Shown here piece by piece: positions 1 to 10,042 of a stretch of 64,000 bases of DNA; position 1 is the stretch's first letter, and every line of letters starts with the position of its first letter. A program made the position numbers and the translations under genes. The notes under the pieces are model-generated. The model was given only the letters and a program-made list of their open reading frames with translations. It was not told where the DNA came from and searched no databases. The stretch is taken from positions 1 to 64,000 of the forward strand of contig NZ_LSBB01000017.1 in the NCBI RefSeq assembly GCF_001584335.1. Reading direction: 5' to 3'. The stretch comes from Bacillus atrophaeus. GTDB taxonomy: Bacteria > Bacillota > Bacilli > Bacillales > Bacillaceae.

Positions 1-1
1 C

Positions 2-686
<685 letters not shown>

Positions 687-779
687 GCTACTTTCGAAAA
701 GCTCCCCATTTTCAACGATATGACATGTCCCGTTTATTTTTGCGGAATAGTATTACTTTTTAACTCCAAAAACTATACA

Positions 780-995
780 CTAAACCAAGGTATGAAGACC
801 TGTCCCATATGCGGCCAGGTCTATTTCTTTTAAATACTGAACGGCATGACCAGCTTTCTCAAGAACAGGCCAAGCTTGTAGTGTGAGGCCGAAGATCACA
901 GCAAACAGATATCCCCTCTCACGCTCAAATATGCTGATCGATCCCCGATCCCGTATGCCTATCAGAATGATAGAGTAAACCTGTTCCCAATGGTT
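780..995 (-). pseudogene. Start-less open stretch, possible remnant of a small membrane protein gene
   Basis: On the minus strand 71 sense codons are open from 995 to a TAG at 780-782, with no ATG, GTG or TTG preceded by a ribosome site. The translation contains a charged segment followed by ERERGYLFAVIFGLTLQ, which faintly recalls the second helix of YiaA/YiaB-type small membrane proteins. That resemblance is from memory and weak. The terminator-like hairpin at 797-821 lies inside it. It may be a decayed gene or a chance open frame. Confidence 0.22.
795..832 (+). terminator. Possible terminator of the collagen-like gene
   Basis: GACCTG (797-802) pairs with CAGGTC (816-821), followed by tatttctttt. 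The stem is only six base pairs and sits about 110 bases after the stop codon, so this is a weak call. Confidence 0.4.
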
Positions 996-1192
996 TTATA
1001 CTCGCTGATGGCATACGTACTCGTGACAATTTCCTCCCAACCAATCATCCTGCATCATAAAATCCTTCTTATTTTATTATGTAAAAATACAACTTTAACC
1101 TCAGTTTAACAATAACAAGGAAAGAAGTTTTTAAAAACATTAAAATTTCTGAATAGAAAAATGGTATCATTTTAGGTAGAAAGGAGGGGCTG

Positions 1193-2785
1193 GTGTCTGT
1201 GGTCAAAAAGCGGTTCAACTTTTCTCTGCAAACAAAAATTATGGGTTTGATTGCGGTGCTCCTCATGTTTGTGATCGGGGTGCTGACGGTTACGTTTGCT
1301 GTTCAGCAAACAAAGGAAGGCCAAAAACAGGCAGAACAGCTCGCGGTCCAGACGGCGCGTACCATTTCGTATATGCCCCCGGTTAAGGAATCCATAAATA
1401 CAGAAGGCAATAGGATGAAAGAGGCACAAGAGGTCATTGAGCAAATGAAAGAACAGACCGGCGCCTATGCGATTTATGTATTGGATGAAAAAGGAGAAAT
1501 TAAAACAACTTCAGAAAACAGCGGAAAAACAAGGCTGACCCCTAGCAGAGCGATATTATTCGGGGGATCTCACGTATCCGGAACAAAAGACGATGACCGC
1601 AAAGTGATCAGAGGAAGTGCGCCCATTATGCAAGAGCATAAGGGACATAGCCAGATTATTGGCAGTGTGTCTGTTGATTTCTTGCAAAATGAAACCGAAC
1701 AAGGAATTAAAGATCACTTACGCGATTTAAGCTATATGGCAGTGCTCGTTTTGCTGTTAGGTTTTGGGGGTGCCGCTGCGCTCGCCAAAAGCATCAGAAA
1801 GGATACGCTCGGTCTTGAACCTCAGGAAATTGCCTCGCTTTACCGGGAACGGAATGCGATGCTTCGTGCGATTAAGGAAGGAATCATCGCCACCAATCGT
1901 GAAGGTGTCGTCACGATGATGAACGTATCGGCAGCCGAGATGCTCAAGCTTCCCGAGCCGGTCATTCATTGTCCTATTGATGATGTGATGCCGGGAGCCG
2001 GGCTGATGTCTGTCCTCCATCAAGAAAAGATGCTGCTGAATCAGGAGGTCTGTGTCAATGATCAAGTCTTTATCTTAAATACAAAGATCATGACACAAGG
2101 CGGACAAGCATACGGGATTGTTGTGAGCTTTCGGGAAAAAACAGAACTGAAAAAGCTGATTGATGCTCTGACAGAGGTGCGGAAATACTCAGAAGATCTC
2201 CGGGCGCAAACACATGAATTTTCAAACAAGCTCTATGCGATATTGGGACTTCTTGAACTTGGTGAGTTTGAAGAGGCGATCGACCTGATTAAAGAAGAAT
2301 ACGCTATCCAAAATGAACAGCACGATATCTTATTCCAAAACATTCATTCACAGCAGGTACAAGCCATTCTATTAGGGAAAATGGGCAAGGCGTCTGAAAA
2401 AAAGGTCAAGCTTTTCATTGATGAAAACAGCACGTTAGAACCGCTCCCAGAGCATATCGGTTTATCACATTTGATTACGATTATCGGAAACCTAATTGAT
2501 AACGCTTTCGAAGCTGTGGCTGATAAGAAAATGCGGCAGGTCTCTTTTTTCATCACGGATATCGGGCATGACATTGTGATAGAAGTGTCCGATACAGGTG
2601 ACGGGGTGCCGCCTGACAAAATGGATACCGTGTTTCAAAGGGGATACTCTTCAAAGGGGATGAAGAGAGGCTATGGGTTAGCCAATGTTAAGGAATCAGT
2701 AAATGAAGTCAACGGATGGGTCGAACTGACAAATCAAAAAAACGGCGGGGCGGTATTTACTGTATTTATACCGAAGGAGAAATAA
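1193..2785 (+). CDS. citS: Citrate sensor histidine kinase CitS
   Basis: Membrane sensor of the CitST system, which activates citM when Mg-citrate is present. It is 530 residues starting at GTG, with SD aaaggagggg six bases upstream. There is a transmembrane helix at about 15-37, an extracytoplasmic Cache-type sensor (38-178), a second helix (180-198), a cytoplasmic PAS domain (about 215-320), and a CitA/DcuS-type kinase core. The phosphoacceptor is H341 in HEFSNKL. An N-box NLIDNAFEA and G-boxes DTGDGVPP and GYGLANV are present. citT follows 18 bases downstream, so the two are co-transcribed. Confidence 0.95.
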   Translation: MSVVKKRFNFSLQTKIMGLIAVLLMFVIGVLTVTFAVQQTKEGQKQAEQLAVQTARTISYMPPVKESINTEGNRMKEAQEVIEQMKEQTGAYAIYVLDEKGEIKTTSENSGKTRLTPSRAILFGGSHVSGTKDDDRKVIRGSAPIMQEHKGHSQIIGSVSVDFLQNETEQGIKDHLRDLSYMAVLVLLLGFGGAAALAKSIRKDTLGLEPQEIASLYRERNAMLRAIKEGIIATNREGVVTMMNVSAAEMLKLPEPVIHCPIDDVMPGAGLMSVLHQEKMLLNQEVCVNDQVFILNTKIMTQGGQAYGIVVSFREKTELKKLIDALTEVRKYSEDLRAQTHEFSNKLYAILGLLELGEFEEAIDLIKEEYAIQNEQHDILFQNIHSQQVQAILLGKMGKASEKKVKLFIDENSTLEPLPEHIGLSHLITIIGNLIDNAFEAVADKKMRQVSFFITDIGHDIVIEVSDTGDGVPPDKMDTVFQRGYSSKGMKRGYGLANVKESVNEVNGWVELTNQKNGGAVFTVFIPKEK

Positions 2786-2803
2786 ACAAAGGGGGGAATC
2801 CAT

Positions 2804-3490
2804 TTGATTCACATCGTGATTGCGGAGGACGATTTTCGAGTAGCGCAAATTCATGAGAGATTGATTGAACAGCTTGATGGATTCAATATCATAGGCAAAG
2901 CGGCCAATGCAAAAGAGACCATGTCGCTTTTGGCCGCCCAAAAGGCGGACCTGCTGCTTTTAGATATTTATATGCCTGATGAACTGGGAACAGCATTACT
3001 TCCGGTGATTCGAAGCCGTTTTCCGGCAGTGGATATTATGATCATTACAGCGGCCACAGAAACCCGTCTTCTGCAGGAATCACTTCGGGCGGGTATTTCA
3101 CATTATCTCATTAAACCTGTAACCGCAGATAAATTCAAACAGGTGCTTTTGCAGTATAAAGAAAAAAGACAGATGCTGCTGTCTCAAACAGAGGTGAGCC
3201 AGTCTGTGATTGACTATATTTTCGGGGGAAGCACCAGTGTGAAAGAAGCTGAGCAAGTCAAGGACTTACCCACCGGCATCAGCTCCATTACACTGCGAAA
3301 GATAAAAGATACGCTGCGCGATGCACAAGAGGGAATGACGGCTGAAGAGCTGGGAGAAAAAATGGGCGCGTCACGGACAACAGCCCGCCGCTATGCCGAG
3401 TATCTGGTCTCTAAGGAAGAAGCGCGCGCTGAACTGGAATACGGCATTATCGGCAGACCCGAAAGAAAATATTATCTGGCAGCGGAATAG
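2804..3490 (+). CDS. citT: Citrate response regulator CitT
   Basis: DNA-binding partner of CitS. It is 228 residues from a TTG start with SD aaagggggg. The receiver domain (1-120) has acidic residues near position 9, the phospho-acceptor D54 in LLLDIYMPD and the conserved lysine in LIKPV. The C-terminal part carries a helix-turn-helix (about 170-205, [24 protein letters not shown]), as in the CitB/DcuR family. It is expected to bind an AT-rich region upstream of citM. Confidence 0.95.
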   Translation: MIHIVIAEDDFRVAQIHERLIEQLDGFNIIGKAANAKETMSLLAAQKADLLLLDIYMPDELGTALLPVIRSRFPAVDIMIITAATETRLLQESLRAGISHYLIKPVTADKFKQVLLQYKEKRQMLLSQTEVSQSVIDYIFGGSTSVKEAEQVKDLPTGISSITLRKIKDTLRDAQEGMTAEELGEKMGASRTTARRYAEYLVSKEEARAELEYGIIGRPERKYYLAAE

Positions 3491-3501
3491 GACGGGGAGA
3501 T

Positions 3502-4464
3502 ATGAAGAAGCTGGGGCTTATGTTCATCGTTAGTCTGATCGTGTTGTCAGGGGATATACGGCACAAAACCGCTCCCCGTTTGCCGGACGGGCCGATTGAA
3601 ATCGTCGTGCCCGCAGAGCCATCCGGAGGCTGGGATTTAACAGCACAGGCTATCCAGTCTGTGCTCAAGCAAAAAGACATTGTAAGAAACTCCGTTCACA
3701 TTGTGTATAAGCCCGGAAGCGGCGGTGATAAAGGCTGGAATTACGTGAACACACAGGATAAACCCACCATCAGCATGACATCTAGCTTGATACTAAGCAA
3801 TTACATTCTCGGCCAAAGCAAACTGAAGCCAGACGATTTCACTCCATTAGCCATTCTCGCAAAAGAATGGCAGACTGTCGCCCTGCCAAAAGGGTCGGCG
3901 ATACAAAACGGAAAACAGCTGCTGCGCCATATTAAGCAATATCCAGGCGAGGTCAAAATCGGCTTTGCGCCCGGACTTGGAAATGATGATCAGCTATCAT
4001 TCGTCAGGGCGGCTGAGATGTACGGCATTGACCCCTTTGACATCCAATTTTATCAGTACGACAGCAGCGAAGAACTGATTCAGGGGCTCATCAGCCATGA
4101 GATAGAAGCGGCGTCGATGACGGCATCTGAAGCAAAAAAATACTACAAGACCGGCGAGATCACATTAGCGGCGGTGACATCAGAAAAAAGGCTCGCCGGC
4201 TTTCGCAGCGTGCCGACTTGGAAAGAGCAAGGCATTCCGTTTGTCTTTTCTCATTGGAGAGGTATCATGGGACCGAAAAACATGTCGGATGAAGAGATTT
4301 TATATTGGGATCAGGCGTTAAAAAAAGTCACATCATCAGCTGAATGGAAGCTGAAAATAAAGGAGCAGGACTGGGAAAGCTTTTATTTAAACAGCCGGGA
4401 AACGAAACGGTTCTTAGAAGAACAATCAAGGTTCTATAAAGACATCATGAGCGGAGACCAATGA
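3502..4464 (+). CDS. yflP: Tripartite tricarboxylate (TctC/Bug-type) binding protein YflP
   Basis: 320 residues with a short hydrophobic N-terminus (about 4-18), consistent with an export signal or anchor. The rest matches the TctC/Bug extracytoplasmic solute-binding family, with the [21 protein letters not shown] strand-loop and a [13 protein letters not shown] segment. It starts 11 bases after citT with SD gacgggg, so it belongs to the citST operon. No TctA/TctB permease genes lie nearby. It more likely assists citrate sensing or delivery to CitM than an independent transporter, which is inference. Confidence 0.88.
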   Translation: MKKLGLMFIVSLIVLSGDIRHKTAPRLPDGPIEIVVPAEPSGGWDLTAQAIQSVLKQKDIVRNSVHIVYKPGSGGDKGWNYVNTQDKPTISMTSSLILSNYILGQSKLKPDDFTPLAILAKEWQTVALPKGSAIQNGKQLLRHIKQYPGEVKIGFAPGLGNDDQLSFVRAAEMYGIDPFDIQFYQYDSSEELIQGLISHEIEAASMTASEAKKYYKTGEITLAAVTSEKRLAGFRSVPTWKEQGIPFVFSHWRGIMGPKNMSDEEILYWDQALKKVTSSAEWKLKIKEQDWESFYLNSRETKRFLEEQSRFYKDIMSGDQ

Positions 4465-4497
4465 GTATTCTGTAAACTCGCAGAATACTTTTTTTAT
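4464..4497 (+). terminator. Terminator of citS-citT-yflP
   Basis: AGTATTCTG (4464-4472) pairs perfectly with CAGAATACT (4481-4489) and is followed by a run of T. The stem begins on the last base of the yflP stop codon. Confidence 0.9.
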
Positions 4498-4514
4498 GAT
4501 CAAAATGAACAAAA

Positions 4515-4562
4515 AGGTTATAAAAAATTAAATATATATAAAATTCAAAATATTTACTTTAG
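4515..4562 (+). promoter_or_regulatory. AT-rich region upstream of citM, probable CitT target
   Basis: An almost pure A/T stretch with ttaaatatatataaaattc and caaaatatttac lies 90-140 bases before the citM start. In B. subtilis CitT binds an AT-rich region of the citM promoter; assignment of the exact bases here is inference. Confidence 0.4.
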
Positions 4563-4621
4563 TATTTTTTTCTCATAAGATGACAAAAAGGCAAAGCAAA
4601 GGGGAGCAGAGCCTTTCGAAA

Positions 4622-4635
4622 TGAAAGCGGATTCA
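4622..4635 (+). promoter_or_regulatory. cre box (CcpA) in the citM leader
   Basis: tgaaagcggattca matches the cre consensus TGWAANCGNTNWCA at 13 of 14 positions (A for T at position 10). It lies 18 bases before the citM start. citM is known to be under carbon catabolite repression in B. subtilis. Confidence 0.8.
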
Positions 4636-4652
4636 TAACTTGGGGGGATACT

Positions 4653-5951
4653 ATGTTAGCAATCTTAGGCTTTTTTATGATGCTTGTGTTTATGGTGCTG
4701 ATTATGACGAAACGGCTTTCTGTCCTGACGGCATTAGTCTTGACGCCAATTATATTTGCGCTGATTGCCGGGTTTAGATTCAACGCTATCGGTGACATGA
4801 TGATATCGGGGATTCAGCAGGTGGCGCCCACTGCGGTCATGATTATGTTTGCGATTTTATATTTCGGTATTATGATTGATACAGGATTGTTCGACCCCAT
4901 GGTCGCGAAAATATTAAATTTGGTCAAAGGCGATCCGTTAAAAATCGTGGTCGGGACTGCGGTGCTGACAATGCTTGTCGCTTTGGACGGAGACGGCTCG
5001 ACTACCTATATGATTACGACAAGCGCCATGCTTCCGCTTTATTTGCTGCTTGGTATCCGGCCGATTATTTTAGCCGGTATTGCCGGCGTCGGCATGGGGA
5101 TTATGAATACGATTCCGTGGGGCGGTGCGACACCAAGAGCGGCGAGCGCGCTGGGAGTTGATCCGGCTGAGCTGACGGGACCAATGATTCCTGTTATAGC
5201 AAGCGGGATGCTTTGTATGATTGCGGTCGCTTATGGGCTGGGAAAAATGGAAAGAAAACGTCTCGGCGTCATCGAGCTTAAGCAGCCCGCTCATACGAAC
5301 GAAACGGCAGCCGCAGTAGAGGACGAATGGAAACGGCCGAAGCTTTGGTGGTTTAATTTACTGTTAACGCTTACATTAATAGGGTTTTTAGTTTCCGGAA
5401 AAGTGAATTTGACTGTGCTGTTTGTGATCGCGTTTTGTGTCGCCCTGATTGTGAACTATCCGAGGCTTGATCATCAAAGAGAACGCATCTCTGCCCATTC
5501 CAGCAATGTGCTCGCAATCGGATCAATGATCTTTGCGGCGGGTGTATTTACCGGAATTTTAACAGGAACAAAAATGGTCGATGAAATGGCGATTTCCCTG
5601 GTGTCTATGATCCCTGAACAAATGGGCGGGTTTATTCCGGTGATTGTAGCGTTAACGGGCGGCATATTTACGTTCCTCATGCCAAATGACGCGTATTTCT
5701 ACGGGGTGCTTCCGATTTTATCCGAAACGGCTGTTGCCTATGGCGTGGATAAAGTTGAAATCGCAAGAGCCTCCATCATCGGGCAGCCTATTCATATGCT
5801 CAGCCCGCTGGTTCCGTCTACACATTTGTTAGTCGGCCTTGTCGGCGTATCAATTGATGAGCATCAGAAGTTTGCGATGAAATGGGCCGTTCTCGCTGTC
5901 GTCGTGATGACGGTGTGCGCTCTCTTAATCGGCGCGATTTCTATTGTATAA
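4653..5951 (+). CDS. citM: Mg2+-citrate/H+ symporter CitM
   Basis: Secondary transporter of the CitMHS family, importing citrate complexed with Mg2+ and similar divalent cations. 432 residues with about 11-12 hydrophobic helices spread over the length. SD acttgggggg precedes the ATG. Family-typical loops include MNTIPWGGATPRAASALGVD (about 152-171) and MLSPLVPSTHLLVGL near the C-terminus. Expression should need CitT-phosphate and be repressed through the cre box just upstream. yflN follows 63 bases later with no terminator, so the two form an operon. Confidence 0.96.
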   Translation: MLAILGFFMMLVFMVLIMTKRLSVLTALVLTPIIFALIAGFRFNAIGDMMISGIQQVAPTAVMIMFAILYFGIMIDTGLFDPMVAKILNLVKGDPLKIVVGTAVLTMLVALDGDGSTTYMITTSAMLPLYLLLGIRPIILAGIAGVGMGIMNTIPWGGATPRAASALGVDPAELTGPMIPVIASGMLCMIAVAYGLGKMERKRLGVIELKQPAHTNETAAAVEDEWKRPKLWWFNLLLTLTLIGFLVSGKVNLTVLFVIAFCVALIVNYPRLDHQRERISAHSSNVLAIGSMIFAAGVFTGILTGTKMVDEMAISLVSMIPEQMGGFIPVIVALTGGIFTFLMPNDAYFYGVLPILSETAVAYGVDKVEIARASIIGQPIHMLSPLVPSTHLLVGLVGVSIDEHQKFAMKWAVLAVVVMTVCALLIGAISIV

Positions 5952-6014
5952 ACATAAATTCAATTTAAAAGACGCAGACTAATGGCATTCAATGTTATGA
6001 CGGAGGTGCCAACA

Positions 6015-6812
6015 ATGAGTGATCCTTATATGCCGCTGTCATCAGTGAGAAGCGGTATGGGGTTTGAAGCGGCAAAGGGCGTGCATGGTCTGACTGTGCA
6101 AATTGTGAATGTGTATTTTGTTCAAAATCCGTCGCAGCCTCATGAGTTTGTATTAATAGATGCCGGGATGCCGAAATCAGCCGGCATGATTATAAAAGAA
6201 GCGAAACAAAGGTTTGGAGACAATTGTACATGTAAAGCAATTATTCTGACACACGGGCATTTCGATCATATCGGAGCCATTGAGGAGATATTGGAGCAAT
6301 GGAAAGTCCCGGTTTATGTTCATGAAAAAGAGCTGCCGTATGTGACGGGACAAGAGGATTATCCGCCGGCCCGGCCAGACAGTAAAAGCGGGCTTGTCGC
6401 AAAGCTGTCTCCTCTGTTCCCGCGTCACTCCATTAATATCTCTTCCCATGTGCACACACTGCCGGAAGACGGCTCAGTTCCGTTTCTTGAGGAGTGGGAA
6501 TGGCTGTTTACGCCGGGACACACCCCCGGCCATGTTTCTTTATTTCGTGAATCCGGCCGTGTGCTGCTGGCAGGTGATGCCGTCATCACGGTGGAACAGG
6601 AATCATTGGCCGATGTCGTCATCCAAAAGCAGGAGCTTCATGGCCCGCCGGCATATTTTACGATGGACACAGCATTGGCATCCGAGTCGATTCAAAGGCT
6701 TGCGAAGCTCGAGCCGGAAGCGCTGCTGACAGGACACGGCATACCGATGACGGGCAGGAACTATCGCCAAGACTTGAGTGCATTGGCAGAACGTTTGTCG
6801 GCTATTACGTAA
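6015..6812 (+). CDS. yflN: Metallo-beta-lactamase-fold hydrolase YflN
   Basis: 265 residues from the ATG at 6015, chosen because SD cggaggtg lies just before it; an upstream in-frame ATG at 5982 has no SD. The metal ligands are clear: THGHFDHIG (HxHxDH), HTPGH, LLAGDAV and LTGHG. This is the glyoxalase II/MBL fold, and the substrate is unknown. Co-transcription with citM suggests a link to citrate metabolism, but nothing in the sequence shows what it is. Confidence 0.9.
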   Translation: MSDPYMPLSSVRSGMGFEAAKGVHGLTVQIVNVYFVQNPSQPHEFVLIDAGMPKSAGMIIKEAKQRFGDNCTCKAIILTHGHFDHIGAIEEILEQWKVPVYVHEKELPYVTGQEDYPPARPDSKSGLVAKLSPLFPRHSINISSHVHTLPEDGSVPFLEEWEWLFTPGHTPGHVSLFRESGRVLLAGDAVITVEQESLADVVIQKQELHGPPAYFTMDTALASESIQRLAKLEPEALLTGHGIPMTGRNYRQDLSALAERLSAIT

Positions 6813-6837
6813 ACACCCCCAGCGGGTGTTTTTTTAT
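6812..6837 (+). terminator. Terminator of citM-yflN
   Basis: AACACCC (6812-6818) pairs with GGGTGTT (6824-6830), followed by seven T. It begins directly at the yflN stop codon. Confidence 0.9.
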
Positions 6838-6930
6838 GCCCAGTTTACCAAAAGATACAAAAAAACAATTTATGTTCCATAACAAAAACGATACAATGAA
6901 AAGCATGAATTGTGATATGAAGGAGAGAGT

Positions 6931-8028
6931 TTGTTGAAAGATCTAGAAATGCTCTGGTACGAAGCGAAAGAATTTATTGCCGTTTGCTATCAGGAATTGG
7001 GGAAAAGAGGGGAAGAAGCGAAACAACGTCTTGAGGACATTAAGAACGAGATTGATCAGACGGGAAGTTATGTACATACAAGAGAAGAGCTGGAACACGG
7101 GGCAAAGATGGCATGGAGAAACAGCAACCGCTGCATCGGCCGTTTGTTTTGGAACTCGCTGAATGTCATTGACAGGCGGGATGTCCGGACGAAGGAAGAG
7201 GTGCGTGACGCATTATTCCAACATATTGAAACCGCAACAAATAACGGGAAAATCAAGCCGACAATTACGATTTTTCCCCCAGAGTGCCAAGGAGAAAAAC
7301 AGATTGAAATCTGGAACCATCAGTTAATCCGCTATGCCGGATATGAATCCGAAGACGGTAGAATCGGTGACACGGCATCCGCTTCCCTGACGGCTGCATG
7401 TGAGAAGCTCGGCTGGCGCGGGGAACGAACCGACTTTGATTTGCTGCCGATCGTCTTCCGCTTGAAGGGTGAGGCGCATCCGGTTTGGTATGAGCTGCCC
7501 CGTTCGCTCGTCATAGAGGTGCCGCTCTCGCACCCCGAAATAGAGTCGTTCTCAGATTTAGAGCTGAAGTGGTATGGTGTGCCGATTATTTCGGATATGA
7601 AGCTTGAAATCGGCGGCATTCATTACAACGCCGCTCCGTTCAACGGCTGGTACATGGGAACGGAGATCGGAGCAAGGAACCTCGCTGATGAAAAGAGATA
7701 TGATATGCTGAAAAAAATCGCCTCCATCTTGGGAATTGCCGCTGATTTTAATACCGATCTGTGGAAGGACCAGGCGCTTGTGGAATTGAACAAAGCCGTG
7801 CTTTATTCTTACAAAAAACACGGGGTGAGTATTGTCGACCATCATACAGCCGCAAGCCAATTTAAACGGTTTGAAGAACAGGAAGAAGAGGCTGGCAGGA
7901 AGCTGACGGGAGATTGGACGTGGCTGATTCCGCCGATATCTCCCGCTTCCACCCATATTTTTCACCGTTGCTATGACAACACGATCGTCAAACCGAATTA
8001 TTTCTACCAAGATAAGCCTTATCAATAA
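6931..8028 (+). CDS. nos: Bacterial nitric oxide synthase oxygenase
   Basis: Makes NO from arginine using a host reductase; Bacillus NOS lacks the mammalian reductase domain. 365 residues from TTG (TTG at 6934 is equally possible), SD aaggagag. The heme thiolate is Cys68 in [13 protein letters not shown]. The arginine and pterin pocket signatures include [20 protein letters not shown] and the C-terminal [20 protein letters not shown] from this enzyme is known to protect against oxidative stress and some antibiotics. The 3' end overlaps the convergent acyP gene by 7 bases. Confidence 0.96.
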   Translation: MLKDLEMLWYEAKEFIAVCYQELGKRGEEAKQRLEDIKNEIDQTGSYVHTREELEHGAKMAWRNSNRCIGRLFWNSLNVIDRRDVRTKEEVRDALFQHIETATNNGKIKPTITIFPPECQGEKQIEIWNHQLIRYAGYESEDGRIGDTASASLTAACEKLGWRGERTDFDLLPIVFRLKGEAHPVWYELPRSLVIEVPLSHPEIESFSDLELKWYGVPIISDMKLEIGGIHYNAAPFNGWYMGTEIGARNLADEKRYDMLKKIASILGIAADFNTDLWKDQALVELNKAVLYSYKKHGVSIVDHHTAASQFKRFEEQEEEAGRKLTGDWTWLIPPISPASTHIFHRCYDNTIVKPNYFYQDKPYQ

Positions 8029-8294
8029 ATGATGGAAAACTTGTGATGGCCTTCAAGGGTGCGCGATTCTGAAACAGAGACGTTTGTGACTTCTGAAAAA
8101 GGGCTGCCCTTTTTGACAGCGTTCAGAAAAGGCTTCAAGGATTCTTCGGAACCTTCCGCCAGAATCTCGACCCGGCCGTCATCCCGGTTTTTCACCCAGC
8201 CGGCCAACTTGTAGCGATCCGCTTCTGATTGAACAAAGTAGCGAAAACCCACACCTTGGACACGGCCGTCTGCAATGATTCGATATTGGAGCAT
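8022..8294 (-). CDS. acyP: Acylphosphatase AcyP
   Basis: Hydrolyses acyl phosphates to carboxylate and phosphate. 90 residues from ATG 8294, preceded by SD aaaaggtgg. The upstream codons in the same frame have no ribosome site. The family signature is complete: [13 protein letters not shown] with the phosphate-binding Arg, and [13 protein letters not shown] with the catalytic Asn. It is convergent with nos and its last bases lie inside the nos coding region. Confidence 0.95.
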   Translation of the reverse strand: MLQYRIIADGRVQGVGFRYFVQSEADRYKLAGWVKNRDDGRVEILAEGSEESLKPFLNAVKKGSPFSEVTNVSVSESRTLEGHHKFSIIY

Positions 8295-8359
8295 GTCAAA
8301 ACCACCTTTTCTTATTATGATAATCGAATGGTTCCTATCACTGCAAAGGATGTGTTTAT

Positions 8360-9022
8360 ATGAATTCAACGCGTTTTCCCATTCTTTCTATTAATATCGG
8401 CAAACCGCAAATCTATGAATTTGAAGGGGGAAAAGTGGAAACCGGGATTGTGAAGCGCCCGGCAGAGTCGGCTGTCATGCTGTACCGTGAGAATTTTGCA
8501 GGAGACGGACAAGCCGACCTGGTCAATCACGGCGGCCGTGATAAAGCGGTTTGTGTATATCCGTCCGAGCATTATCCATATTGGGAGAACGCCCTGGCAA
8601 GACGGCTGCCGGAAGCGGCGTTTGGCGAAAACCTGACGGTAAAAGGACTGACGGAGCGGGACGTCTGGATCGGAGATGTGTATCAGCTGGACGAAGCGGT
8701 TGTTCAGGTCAGCCAGCCGCGCCAGCCCTGTGTGAAGCTTGCGAAGAAATACGGTGTGAAGGATATGGTGCTTCAAGTTCAGAAAACGGGATATACAGGC
8801 TTTTATTTCAGAGTGCTTGAGGAAGGGAACGTTTCGCCGGGTGCTGAGCTGGAATTGCTGTCACGCGGCGCGCAAAAGATTTCAGTCTCGTATGCGAACC
8901 AAGTAAAATACCATGACGCAAAAAATCTGACGGCGATTGAAGCGATCCTGCGTGAGGACACACTGTCAGAAAGCTGGAGAACGTCTTTTATCAAGAAACG
9001 GGACAGACTGCTGCAAGCTTGA
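8360..9022 (+). CDS. yflK: MOSC-domain protein YflK
   Basis: 220 residues, SD aaaggatgtg. MOSC domain with the conserved cysteine in QPRQPCVKLAKKYG, HGGRDKAVCVYP and FGENLTVKGL, as in YiiM-type proteins that handle Mo-cofactor or sulfur transfer and can detoxify N-hydroxylated compounds. It is divergent from acyP, with the two starts 66 bases apart. The natural substrate is not known. Confidence 0.9.
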   Translation: MNSTRFPILSINIGKPQIYEFEGGKVETGIVKRPAESAVMLYRENFAGDGQADLVNHGGRDKAVCVYPSEHYPYWENALARRLPEAAFGENLTVKGLTERDVWIGDVYQLDEAVVQVSQPRQPCVKLAKKYGVKDMVLQVQKTGYTGFYFRVLEEGNVSPGAELELLSRGAQKISVSYANQVKYHDAKNLTAIEAILREDTLSESWRTSFIKKRDRLLQA

Positions 9023-9026
9023 CCGC

Positions 9027-9062
9027 AAAAAAAGCCGGGCACTTAATGTGCGCGGCTTTTAA
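9027..9062. terminator. Bidirectional terminator between yflK and yflJ
   Basis: AAAAGCCG...GCAC pairs with GTGC...CGGCTTTT around the loop ttaat (about 9030-9060). A-runs on one side and T-runs on the other serve both converging genes. Confidence 0.8.
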
Positions 9063-9065
9063 ACG

Positions 9066-9206
9066 TTAGGATTGTTGGCTTTTTCTCGTTTCAAGCAAGT
9101 TGGCAAGAAAATAGGTTTTAAAGCTTTGAAGCTTTCTTCCTTCATAGTGTGTTACACCGTGTTTTTTTAATTCTTCTACATACCAGCCTTTACTGCCATA
9201 ATGCAT
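9066..9206 (-). CDS. yflJ: Small protein YflJ
   Basis: A 46-residue ORF that starts MHYGSKGWYVEELKK, with SD aaaggag nine bases before the ATG. It is basic, soluble and probably all helical. It is too short for usual ORF thresholds, but the good ribosome site and the position between yflK and yflI match the small yflJ gene of B. subtilis. Function unknown. Confidence 0.78.
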   Translation of the reverse strand: MHYGSKGWYVEELKKHGVTHYEGRKLQSFKTYFLANLLETRKSQQS

Positions 9207-9385
9207 GTCAGAAAACTCCTTTCCCATCTCCTGCACAGGAGAGTTTGTTCAGTTTTTTACCAAACTTTTGGCATTGTAACATCTATAAAAAGACGTTGAA
9301 AAGGGGTGTTTGGCAAACTGAGTCTTTCGGTCTAGAGGTGTGAAGTTCTCTAACATGTATATGTAAAGGACAAGCGTTTCATGCT

Positions 9386-9541
9386 TTAATGGCCGGTCAA
9401 TTTTAAAATAACGATGCCAAGCGTCATAATGCCGAACACGATTCCGATATAGATCAGCATCCCGTTTTTTTTCTTGATTCCAAAAAAGGTCAGGATGATG
9501 CTCTCAATGAAAAAAATGATCCCAAAAATAATAAACCACAT
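9386..9541 (-). CDS. yflI: Small membrane protein YflI
   Basis: 51 residues from ATG 9541, chosen because SD aaaggag precedes it; upstream in-frame codons lack one. Two hydrophobic helices (about 2-19 and 29-47) are joined by a lysine-rich KKKNG turn, so it is a two-helix membrane hairpin. Function unknown. It is probably transcribed alone, because a strong terminator lies between it and yflH. Confidence 0.8.
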   Translation of the reverse strand: MWFIIFGIIFFIESIILTFFGIKKKNGMLIYIGIVFGIMTLGIVILKLTGH

Positions 9542-9610
9542 GCGGGCTGGCTCCTTTCGCAACATCATGTATAGTGTACCATAATGGAAAGCCTTGAGCC
9601 TGGGGCGCAC

Positions 9611-9643
9611 ATTAAAAATGCCGGGCACTGTACTGTGCCCGGC
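9611..9643 (-). terminator. Terminator of yflH
   Basis: GCCGGGCAC (9620-9628) and GTGCCCGGC (9635-9643) form a perfect 9-bp stem. On the minus strand it is followed by a T-run (9613-9618). Confidence 0.92.
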
Positions 9644-9649
9644 AGCCTA

Positions 9650-9964
9650 TTATTCTGTATCAACCAGCTTGACAAGAAGCTGGGCCAAACGCTGCTTTTC
9701 ATCCTCGTCTGCCACTCGCCACAACTCTTGCAGAAGCATTTCTTCTCCGTTTTGCGGCTCCTCGTGTTTGGCGAGATAGTCCCCGAGGATGGCGGCGCTT
9801 TTGATGATTTTTCCATCATCTAATCCGAATTTCTTTCCTAGGTCCACTTGTTTTTTCAAATAAGCTTTAAATTCTTCAAAGTCTTTTAAAATGTCCTTTT
9901 TATCTGTTCCGTGCATCGCATGCATTTCGTTTTCGATTTGGATTTTTTCTTTATCTCTGTTGAT
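9650..9964 (-). CDS. yflH: Conserved small protein YflH with apparent ATC start
   Basis: Acidic and basic helical protein rich in Lys, Glu and Leu; no known domain. The first ATG in frame (9925) has no SD. The strong SD gaaggaggg sits instead six bases before an in-frame ATC at 9964-9962, giving INRDKEKIQIENEM... and 104 residues, the length I recall for B. subtilis YflH. I therefore place the start at the ATC; GTC (9967) is the neighbour. If ATG is used the protein is 91 residues and lacks a ribosome site. Confidence 0.72.
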   Translation of the reverse strand: MNRDKEKIQIENEMHAMHGTDKKDILKDFEEFKAYLKKQVDLGKKFGLDDGKIIKSAAILGDYLAKHEEPQNGEEMLLQELWRVADEDEKQRLAQLLVKLVDTE

Positions 9965-10042
9965 GACTATCCCTCCTTCGCCGATAGTATTGTTTTACCT
10001 GTTCTTGAAGGGGATAAACATGCCGGATGTCCAGACCTGTTT

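Larger units (their letters stand above)
687..1192. other. Spacer between the collagen-like gene and citS
   Basis: No complete gene is visible over these 500 bases. The stretch contains a hairpin near 797-821, a minus-strand open stretch without a start codon (780-995), and an AT-rich segment from about 1070 to 1180 that must carry the citS promoter. The SD aaaggagggg lies just before the GTG start of citS. Confidence 0.6.

Noticed and set aside
1172-1444. 90-residue minus-strand ORF over the citS start
   Set aside because: It lies wholly over the citS start region in the opposite direction, has no ribosome site and reads as a shadow.
4498-4652. Riboswitch in the citM leader
   Set aside because: The leader is short, almost pure A/T and lacks conserved stems; a response-regulator site plus cre explains it.
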